From: Panagrolaimus kolymaensis
Taxonomy: Eukaryota > Nematoda > Chromadorea > Rhabditida > Panagrolaimidae
DNA: 64,000 bases
Assembly (NCBI GenBank): GCA_028622995.1
Contig: JAJQJQ010000002.1
Location: 11,780,001 to 11,844,000 of the forward strand
Direction: 5' to 3'
Shown: piece by piece, positions 54,305 to 64,000 of the stretch
Position numbering within the stretch: position 1 is the first letter of the stretch
Layout of the letters: each line of letters opens with the position of its first letter
Program-made: the position numbers and the translations under genes
The notes under the pieces: generated by a model
Databases searched by the model: none
What the model saw: the letters and a program-made list of their open reading frames with translations, nothing else
Told to the model about the DNA's origin: nothing

Positions 54305-57300
54305 TTAACTTTGGAATAATTCTTGCACAAATGTTTCGTAATCGAGTGCGCCTTGAACGGATCGTCCTGTTCCAGCTTCAATATATGGATTCATACGTTT
54401 AATACAATATTCAGCTTGTTCAGGTGTGAGATTCTAAAAAATAATTATTTAAAATAGGACACTTTTATAAAAATTTATTAGTCTTACAGCATAAAGTTCT
54501 TCAGCGGTAACATATGGACGGAAGTCCTTGCTAAGAGCTCTAAAGGCCATTTCGATATCTTCGCTCGATCGAACATTTTCAGTTTCTTTATTAATCATAA
54601 AGCTCATATATTCTTGAAGAGTTACATATCCATCGCTAAAAATTTACTCTCATAATTATTATACTTTTTGGTTTTGCAAGAAAATTAATTCGGATTTTTT
54701 GATCTCTGCCACAAAAATTTTATATTCCATTCTCAAAACAAAAAAAAAACATACCGATTTGGATCAACGATATCCAAAATTCTTTGGAATTCTGGTTCGG
54801 GTTGTCCTTCATCAACCATAGGCAAATCATAACCAAGGGCTCTGAGACAGCTCTTGAACTGTTGATGATCAAGACGGCCAAGCTTCTCCTGAAAAAAAAG
54901 TTTTAATTATTTTAAACTTTTTAATATTAAATTTGCACTTACTTTATCAAAATGTTTAAACATCATAGAGAATTCTCTCAAAGCTTCTTCGCTAACGCCT
55001 GATTGATTTCGAGCTTGAATTTGTTGTTCAAGATTATGTTGCATTCTCATACAAAGTTGATCTAATTGATCCCAAGCTTGAGCTAACCCAACAGTGGAAT
55101 GTTCCGTGTAACGATTATCAAGAATTAATCTTTCTTCCAAATAAGCTCCATGATCTTCGATGACTTTAAGTTGACTACGTTGTTGTTTAATTTCGCCGGC
55201 TTTTCGACGAAGATTTTCAAGTTGATCTTCTAGGGATCCACTGGCTTCCATCATATCCGTTCGAATTTGAGTTAACCATTCATGGAAGGCATTAGCCAAT
55301 CGCGCAAATTCTCTACGAAGTTTATCATTTTCTTCTTGTCTTCGGTGTTCTTTAGCTAATTCTTGTTCGCGTTCTTTAATAATTTTTTGTAAATTTTGCC
55401 ATGTTTCTTCTAATGCAGGCATGGTAAACCATGTGTATGGATTAGGTCCAACATTTTGAGCTTTGATTTGATGATCCAAATCTTGAAGGTGTCGGAAATC
55501 TTCTTCAGCGTTTACTAACGAAGTTTGGAAAGTGGCATGAGCTTCACGAAGGGCTCGAATTTCCTCTAAGCTGTTACATCGAACAGGATCAGTGAGATCT
55601 TCTTCAGCATTTTCAAACCATGAATTAAATGCGGAAGCTTTTTTCGCGAAAGTAAGGAATAAATCTTCAATTTGTTTGAAATGTTCTTGCATACGAATTA
55701 ATTTTTCTCTACGAGCTAAACTATTCGCAAGGAGTTTTTGCCATCGTGAAATTACATGTTGATATTGTTTTTCAATGGCATCACTTTGAACATGTTGAGA
55801 ACGAATTAATTGATCTTTGAGTTCATTAATTCTTTGAATTCCTTCGTGTTCAAAGGCATTGAGTCCAGCATCGAATGCATCTTGTTTAGTCAAAAGTAAT
55901 TGAACGGAAGATAAATCTCTTCCATAATCTTCTGATCTAACTTGACCCTCCTTTTCTTGAATCCATGATTCCACGACGTCACATTTCCATTTAAATTGTA
56001 AATATGCTGAATTATCTCGAAGTCGTTGTAAACGAATTCGAGCAAGATTTTGTATTTCAACAAAATGATGTTCTAATTGTTCAAGTCGAGCTTTAATATT
56101 GGGGGCATGATGATTTCCAGCATCAATAAGTTGTTGACCTTGAGTAATTAAATCTCGAATTCGGCCTTGATGGACATTCAAATCAACTTCAAATGATTCA
56201 TGCTTCTTTTGAAGCCCTTGAACCGCAGCCATATTATCACCGAAATTATTGGATGATAAAATTTGTTGTTTTTCATTTAACCAAGCTTCCTCTTCTTCTA
56301 GTTTACCCATAAAGTTTTGGAATGTTTCAGATTCTTCAAGTTTTTGTTTTCGATCTCCTGCGAGATGACGAATTTGTTCCCAATTTTCTTCCAAGGCATC
56401 CATGCGTTTTTTAATTTCAGGCCCAGCTATTTCTGAAGCTTGCATAAGTTCAAGACCTTTAGAACGAACAAGTTGGACTTGAGGTTCATGGCTTGCCACT
56501 TCATTATCCAATCTTCGATGTTTACGTTTAAGATTTTGAACGCCAGTAAGATCTCGACCATAATCGCCTGAGCTAACCAAAAGTTTCTTTTCTTTTATCC
56601 ATGATTCTTCTTCATCAATATCTCGAAGGAATTGATGGATGGTAAGAGATTTATTTAATTCTTCTCTGCGAGCATGAGCCAAATTTTTAACTCGACCATA
56701 TCGATCATTAATATTTCTACGACGTTGGTCGATTTGTTCTTGATCAAATTGATCAGCTTCAAGCAGACTATCAGCTTCATTATTCATATCTCGAATTCGA
56801 TCATTATGTTGATTGATATCCGCTTCCAAAAGTTGATGCTTTTTAAGTAAATTTTCTATTGAAATTAAATCTCGTCCATAATCATCTGAGCGGAGTAAAG
56901 TTTCAACTTCACCCAACCAAAATTCTAAGTCCTTCACGGAAGCCATAAAAGATTTTTGTTTATTTGCTTCTTTAAGTCGATGAGATTTTTGTGTGCTAGT
57001 TTTTACAAGCATTTCCCATTGATCTTGAAGGGTTTGAAGTCGATTTGCAACAGCGGGTTCGCCTCCACCACATTTAGCGGATTTTATTAATTTTTCACCC
57101 GCAGAAATAAGAGTTTGAATTCGATCTGCATTTGCTGCGAGTTCAGCTTCAAAAGCTTGTTGCTTTTGATGTTTTTGAGCAATGTTTGTTGGATCTCTAT
57201 AAGATTCTTCTTGGGCGATTTGAATTTTCTCTGAAATCCAATTTTCTATTTCATCCGCATCTCGACTAAATTGTTGAAGGGTTTGTGATTCGCCAAGTTT

Positions 57301-60300
57301 GGATCTCTTTGCAACCAAAGCACCTTTGAGGCGTTCCCATCGATCTTGAATTTGAGCTTGTTTTTCATTTATCGCGGGAGCATCATAATGATTATTGGAA
57401 ACAAGGCGATTAGCAAAATCATTGAGATTATTAATTTTTTCTTGTTGGGACGCAATGGCTTTATCGAAGTCTTCGTGCTTTTTAATTAAGGATTCCACAT
57501 TATCACTGCTATCATCTTGATTGAGGAAGGCATCTCGAGCAGCCATCCATGTTTCAGCTTGTTCACAATCACGATAAAATAATTGAAGTTCGAGACATTG
57601 ATCGAGGATTTGTCTTCTTTGAATCCAAGCTTCTTCAAGCTTTCGACGAGCATTTTCAACATCTTTTAAATGTTTTCCAACATCATTTGAAGCATAATGG
57701 CCGCTATTAATTAATTGTCGACCAAATTGATCAAATGCTTGGAAAGTGGCAGTTCGAGCATTGATTTCAGTTCGATATTCTTGATGTCGTTCAAGTAAAG
57801 CCTCTGCGCCATTGGCATCATTTGCAAGTTCTTCAGAACTTATTAATTGATTCATGCCATTTATCCATTGCATCAAATCATTATAATCACTGAGGAATCT
57901 TTGATAATCATAAGATTCAAGAAGTTTTTCTTTTCGAGAGTTTGCTTTCGCTGTGAGATGATTCCATTGTTCATTAATTTGTCTTTGGAGGTCATAAATT
58001 TGTTCAGCGGCTTCTGGATGGGTTTGACGAAGTTTATTTGCTTTTTCATCAAGTCGCTTAATTTGATCATTCAATGCAGCTAAATCACGTTCCACGCCTT
58101 CGTGTTTTCTTTGGAGGGCTTGAACCGAGCGTAAATCTCTACCAAAATCATCTGAATCAAGGGCATCATTCTTTTCTTGAATCCAATCTTTTGTTTCATC
58201 AATATCTCGATGAAATCTTTGAACTTCATGAGCTGAACCAAGTTGTTGTTCACGAACATCAGCTTGCTTTTCAAGTTCTCTCCAACGATTATTGAGTTCT
58301 TCAATTTGTTGCCGAATTCGTACAGCGGTTTCAGTTTGGCCGACAGCTGTAAGGGCTGTGGCAATTTGGTTCATTTCTTGAAGTCGAACTTCATTGGCTT
58401 TAAGATCGCCTTTAAAATCATCAAATTTCTTTTGAAGGACTTCAACTTCTTCCAAATCTGTGCCAATTTCTTGTTGCTTAGCTACGGCTTCCCGAGATCG
58501 AATCCATTCAGCAAGATCGTTAGCTTCTCGAAGGAGTTGATAACCCTTGCATGATTCTTCTAGTTTACGTCTACGTTGTTCACCAAGCATAAGTAACTTT
58601 TGATATTGATCTTCAATTTGATTTTGTCGTGCATTAATTGAAGATGGTTGTTGCCCTGTAACTGCGGCATGATAATGAGTTGAACCGGGTTCAATTCGTT
58701 TTACATATGCCGCGGGGACGAAGCCTTGTCGATCATTCACTTCAACCTTCCACCAATCTTTATTATTTGAATTTAGAAGAGTCAAGATATCTCCTTTTTT
58801 CATGGATACTTCTCTTGGTGATTTTTCTGTATAATCATAAAGAGCCACAACGCATTCCTTTCCAAGTTGTCCGCCCATTTGTTCTTGATATTTACATTGG
58901 CTAGCTTGATTTCGAAGATCATCAATTTTATTTTTATATCCTTCTAAATCTGACATAAGAGCCCGATGTTTTTTCATGAGAGATTCTGCGGAATCTTCAT
59001 CCTTTCCATAATCAGTATTTCCAACTACGGGTTCCTTTTCTCGCATCCATGATTCTGCATCATTTGCATCAGCAAGATATTTATGAGCTTGTTCAGATTC
59101 TCCAAGTTCTTGTAAGCGTTTTTCTGCTTTAGTTTTAAGATTCCGCCAATTATCTTTAAGTTGAGCTAATTTTTCACGAATATCTGGAGCAAGGAAATGC
59201 CCAGATTTTATCATAGCATCAGCATTTTCTGCAACCTTATCAACTGCAGGTTCATGATTATTAATTTCAAGAATTAAAGCTCGTTGTTTTTTGATTAGAT
59301 TTTGAACTCCCGTTAAATCTCGGCCTCGATTAGTGCTTGCAGCAATTTGTTCCTTTTCACGAATCCATGAAAGTTCATCTTCGATATCTCGGAATAATTG
59401 ATTACCGTGAAGAGATTCAGCCAATTTAGTTTTTCTTCGTTCAAGGGGATCTCGAAGGGATTCAAATCTCGCTGTAAGACCTTCTTGTTTACGAAGAATT
59501 AAAAGAGCATTAAAATGTCCAGAATCTTGAAATTGTCGAGTTTGATTTTTAATTGCTTCAATTCGATCATTATGGGCATTGTAATCACTTTCAAGATGAG
59601 CAAGTTTCTTTTGGAGATTTTGAACGGAAACTAAATCCTTTCCAAAATCTTCACTTGCTAATTGACCTTCAAGTTCACTAAGCCATAATTCAACATCTTC
59701 AACATTTCGATTAAAGAGTTGTTCTTCATTAGCTTCATTAAGTTTAGTGCCTTTGAATGCTGTGGCTTGAATGAGTTCTTCCCAAAGTTGATCAACTTCA
59801 CCGAGGCGGGTCTAAAAAAAGAAATAAATAAAGGTTTGAATTTTTAATTAAAAAATATTAATGTTTTTCTTTTAAAACTATTGTCTCAAAATTGTTTGTA
59901 ATATCCAAATTTGCATTTTGTAATGCTCGAAAAAAATATTTTTGATATAAAACTATAGTTTCAAGAATATGCTAATTTATATTTTTGAAAAAAGACTTAT
60001 TTTTATCTTAAAAATAAAATTTTGAAAAAAGTAGGTTCTTTATTTTTGACTTTTTTGAAGATATTTTTTGTAATTTTAAACTTTAAAAAACTTTTCTTCT
60101 TTCTTTATTTTTCCCGCCATTTGCCTGTCACTTTTCATAGAATTTCAACAACAACAAATGATTGTGATTTATGGCCTTGGATCAAATTAAATTTTTTTAT
60201 CGGACTTTCAAACTTTTTTTTAGAAATTTGAAAAATGAAAGAAAAAAACTCTAAACTTTTTGAACTTGGAAAATGTTACAACAAACCTGAATATGATTTT

Positions 60301-63300
60301 GAGCATAATGGCCTGAATTAATTAAACTTTGACCATTGCCTTGAATTTCATCCAATCGATTACGATTTGCTCGAAGTTCTTGTTCGAAATTTTGATGTTT
60401 TTGTAATTTTCCTCGAATATTTGTTGGATCCAAATAACTCTCATCCTTTGCAGTTTTGAGCTTTTCATTAATCCAACCAAGCATTTCATCGCAATCTCGA
60501 TCAAAGGCTTGAAGATTGTAGGATTCTTTGAGGCGATCATTGCGATCTCGAGCTTTATTCATGAGTTGTTGGCGACGAGCAAGAAGAGCTTCACGACGCT
60601 TGGCTACTTCAGTTGCGGCATAATGTTGGCCTGCAAAAAGTTAAAGGAATTATTATATATTCGAAATGTTTTTTTTTTAAAAACCAAAGTTGTTTTTTTT
60701 TCTTCTCAAAAAATTGGCTCCAATTCGAGCTGTTTTTTTTTGGGATTTGTTTGAAATTTTTTTTTTCGTGAAAAAAAGGTTTAAAAATTAAAAAATATAT
60801 AAAAGAAACTTAGCAAATAAATATTTAGAATAAATTTTTTAATAAAAATAAAACTTATAAGATCGTAAAATATTTTAAAATTTAGACTAGTTTTCTAAGG
60901 AAATTAACAATTATTTAAAAAGTGGATTAAAAAGGAACTTCATTTTTGCAAAAAAAAAAACTTTGGTTTAAATTTGTCTTTCAAAAATCTAGACAAAATT
61001 TTTTGGATAATAAAAATTAATTAATTTTAGAATTCACTATTTTTTGTTTTTTTCGATTTTTAACTCACCTTCAATAAGTTTAGTTGCAAATTCATCAAGG
61101 GCATGAATTTTTTCTTCTTGAGCAGCAAGAGATTTTTCGAAATTTTGATGATTTTTAAGTAATGATTCAACCGAATCCAATGAATCTCCTAAATCATCAT
61201 TTGCGAGGAAAGCTTCTTGTTTATTCATCCAAGTTTCAGCTTGATCAGTATCACGATAAAATAATTGGAGATCCATGCATTGTTCATAGAGGATTCGGCG
61301 TTCCTCCCATAAATTATCTAAACTTGCTTTTTCTTCCGCCAATTGATTCATATAATTTCGAACGTCGTGAGCTTCACGAACGCCATCATCAAGTAATTTT
61401 TGACCGGCTTCAGCGGTTTGGGCAAAGGAATCCGCGCGAGCATCAATTTCACCTTTATGTTCTTGATGAGATTCCAATAAAGCTTCCGCTCCCGCCACAT
61501 CTTTAGCAAGTTCGTTAGCAGAGATTAAAGCTTTCATACCTTTAACCCAATCAGATAATTCACGATAATCCGCCAAAAATCTATGCAAATTATAACTTCG
61601 ATTTAAATCTTCTTTACGCTTTTGAGCTTGACGAAGTAAATCATTCCAACGATTTTTAGATTCATCTAATTTATCCATAATTTGTTCCGCTCGATCTGGA
61701 TATGCATGAGCCAAAGTATCAGCATCACGGTCAAGTTTATCCATTTTTCCTTTCAACGCTTCCAAATCCCTCTCAGTTCCTTCGTGTTTACGTTGAAGGG
61801 CTTGAACATTATTTAAATCTCGTCCAAAATCATCGGAAGATAAATTAGTTTCTTTCTCGGCAATCCATGAAAGTAATTCATCAGCGTCTCGATTAAATCG
61901 TTGAACTTGTTGAGCCCCGAATAATCCTTCTCGTCGAGTCGTGGTGAGAGTGGATAATCGATGCCAAGCATTATTTACTTCTTCACGTTTATTATTTATT
62001 GCTTCATGATCGGGATGACCTTCATTAACCAATTTTTCAGCAGCTATATTAACATCCGTGTATCGATAAGTGTTTGATTCAACTTCCTTCAAAAAATCAT
62101 CAAATTTTCGTTGCATGACTTCGACATGCTCCAAATCGGTTCCAAAATCATCCGATGTAACGAAAGCTTCTTTATCTCGAATCCAATAAAGTAATTCATC
62201 ACATTGTCGATTAAAGGTTAATAATTTTAATGCTTGTTGTAGTTTAATTCCTTTATCATGTAATTTTGAAAAAAGTCTATCCCATAATTCATGAAGATGT
62301 TCAAGGCGTTTCTATAAAATAAAAAAATTTAGAAATTAAATATTTTTCTTTTTTTATTTTTATTCGAAAATTCATATGCATTAATTTTAACAAAACTTAA
62401 TGCTTTTGTTTTTGGACTAAAATTAGAACTCTAATTTTTTTTGTGTTTCTTGAAATCTTGCAGCAAAAAAAAGTAAAATTAAATTTTTCTAATAAAACTA
62501 AAAATGGTATTAGTCGAAAAATAAAATTCCTTAAACTTCCTTTGTAAGAGCTCTTTGGAAAATGTTGCTCCAAAAATGGATTAAAAAAATCATTGGGATA
62601 CGACTTTTTTGCTATTTTTTAAACTACTTTTTTTTTGCTTTTTGATTGTTAAAAGTTGAAACGAAAACTAATTATTTAAATTGTTTTTTTTTTCACATCT
62701 TCAACCAAAAAAGGATTTCTCTATCGCTAAAAAATCTCAACACTAACAAAAAAATCTTAAATTAACGAGGGTCCTCACTCACACTTTATTAGATTTTTCT
62801 TTCTTTTTTTTCGTTGCTAATTAATTTTGATTTTCTTCGTTCTTTATTTTTTTTTTGTTTACAAAACTTTTCACGAAACAAATTATTTTTTTCTTTTGAT
62901 TGCAAAGAAAACAAATAATAAGAATCAAAGTCAATAAAAAAAAGATGAAAGAAAAAAACTTACTCGAATGGTTTCCTTTTCAAAATGATTTTGTTGAATC
63001 ATATCATTTCCAGTTTTATCAAGCTTTGTAATAGTATTTGCATGAGCTTGAACTTCTGTGACAAATGCTTCATGCTTTTGAATTTTAGACTGAAAAAATT
63101 AAATTAAAAATTATGGTCATGAAGCGAAATTTCAAAAAATATGTATTTTTAAAATTCTTGTGTCGAAACCAAATTTTTCTTTGACCCCAAAATCCTTTTT
63201 TTAATTAAATTTAGCTTACTTGAAGATTGGTTGGATCACGATATGATTCTTCTGAAGCGGTTTGAAGCTTCTCTAAAATCCAAATTTCTAATTCATCCGC

Positions 63301-63498
63301 ATCTCGCTTAAAATATTGATATTGTCGAGCTTCTTCAAGATGATTACGCTTTTCATGAGCATAATGGCGAAATTGTTGATAATGGGTTAAAACTTCCGAA
63401 CGCCGCTCTTGAATTTCTTCTGCACTTGTAAGGACTTGAATTTCGGTTGGAGGTGGAACTTCTAAAACTGGTTCAGGGGCAGCACCTGAATCTTCCAT
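54305..63498 (-). CDS. spc-1: Alpha-spectrin
   Basis: Eight exons (63220-63498, 62964-63089, 61069-62311, 60287-60630, 54943-59811, 54755-54888, 54488-54635, 54305-54433) close to 2423 residues, the full alpha-spectrin length. The N-terminus contains the partial repeat that binds beta-spectrin ([20 protein letters not shown]). About 20 spectrin repeats follow. An SH3 domain ([21 protein letters not shown], then WWKVEV and GFVPAAYV) sits at about 978-1035. EF-hands are at 2270-2423 ([23 protein letters not shown]). A single exon of 4869 nt carries more than half of the protein, far longer than any other exon here. It forms tetramers with beta-spectrin and actin under membranes. CTCGCAG upstream of the ATG at 63498 hints at a spliced or SL leader. 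A 3' copy of its last exons lies in the chimera at 50863-51354. Confidence 0.97.
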
Positions 63499-64000
63499 GA
63501 TGGTGCTGCGAGGCAACAATATTTATTAAGATTATTAATAAATAATATGAAACTTTTCTGCAAAAAAAGAATGGGGAATTAATTAGAATGTTTTTGAAAT
63601 GTAAAATAAAATGTATTGAAATTCGCGATAAAAAAAAACTGGGGTTTGATAATAAAAAAGGAATATAAATGATTTTAATAAAAAAAATATATAGAAATTT
63701 CAAAGTTTTCGTAGTGATAAATTACGTTTTAAAGAAATTAGGGAATAATGCAGATCTTTTTAAAATTAAGTTTTAGCAGAGCCAATATTCTTTATTAGAC
63801 AATTTTTTATTATTTTTGTCACCAAAAAATATTGATTCACCAAAACACATTTGAAAAAAGTGAAAACTTTAACTTTGACCACGCATCAAAAAAACAATTT
63901 CAAATAATCGTTGATTCATCACCATCAACAATACCAACGGCAGAACAATGACTCAACAATGCAAAAAGAACTAAACAAGAATGAAAAAAAAAAGAAATCA
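63499..64000. other. Upstream flank of alpha-spectrin
   Basis: AT-rich sequence that probably contains part of the spectrin 5' leader intron and promoter. TTGCCTCGCAG just before the start codon could accept an upstream non-coding exon or the spliced leader. No other gene is seen to the end of the window. Confidence 0.5.

Noticed and set aside
1..64000. CRISPR arrays, transposon ends, viral genes, bacterial operons
   Set aside because: No regularly spaced repeats, transposase or integrase motifs, or viral proteins were seen; spliced genes show this is nuclear nematode DNA.

Overview
The window is eukaryotic and almost certainly from a nematode. It is strongly AT-rich, with long A/T runs between genes. 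Its genes have many short introns with GTAAGT-type donors and TTTTCAG/TTTTTAG acceptors. The gene content is nematode-like: a MLT-10-type moulting protein, a TWK K2P channel, C-type lectins with mucin and vWD modules, duplicated divergent SKP1 genes, a nematode alpha-spectrin, and a spliced-leader RNA gene. An F-box-like protein beside expanded SKP1 genes would suit a tylenchine or other AT-rich clade, but that placement is inference. No CRISPR array, bacterial operon, virus or intact transposon was seen.

Layout, left to right. 1-6.5 kb: a small membrane protein, a small secreted protein and a cathepsin-L-like protease. 7.4-8.9 kb: a cation diffusion facilitator. 11.4-14.6 kb: a two-pore-domain K+ channel with a possible alternative last exon. 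15.4-21.5 kb: a proline-rich membrane protein, a 4-TM protein, a membrane-anchored gene broken by one TAG codon, and a two-domain C-type lectin. 22-25.7 kb: a ten-exon MLT-10-like gene with an antisense tRNA-Gln nested in one intron. 27-28 kb: another 4-TM gene. 31-34.5 kb: an HAT-like/F-box-like protein and a small charged protein. 35-37.6 kb: a mucin-vWD-C8-CTLD secreted protein with a frame break in the Thr repeats. 38.4-38.9 kb: a divergent pair of an SL1-type spliced-leader RNA gene (minus) and a 5S rRNA gene (plus). 39.3-43.6 kb: a small 2-TM protein and an acid sphingomyelinase. 44.5-51.4 kb: a SKP1 cluster (two intact genes, a 3' fragment and a chimera) with two membrane-protein genes between. 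52.4-53.7 kb: a SNTX/MACPF-like gene. 54.3-63.5 kb: full-length alpha-spectrin.

Most notable: (1) a gene at 50863-51354 fuses the N-terminal (BTB-fold) half of a SKP1-like protein in one exon with the last two coding segments of alpha-spectrin, duplicated from the gene 3 kb away, keeping its splice site and a last exon of identical length. (2) The missing SKP1 C-terminal half lies 550 bp downstream as a fragment identical over 233 bp to the intact SKP1 gene 4.5 kb away. (3) A previously unremarked SL RNA gene, with a 23-nt leader carrying one extra A, an Sm site and a perfect terminal hairpin, is divergently paired with 5S rRNA. (4) Two paralogous genes share intron positions and ends, but in one a conserved Trp codon has become TAG.

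Gene models were built by hand from reading frames, splice consensus and phase. In nearly all genes every exon junction closes in frame; exceptions are stated. Functions come from family recognition without database searches.
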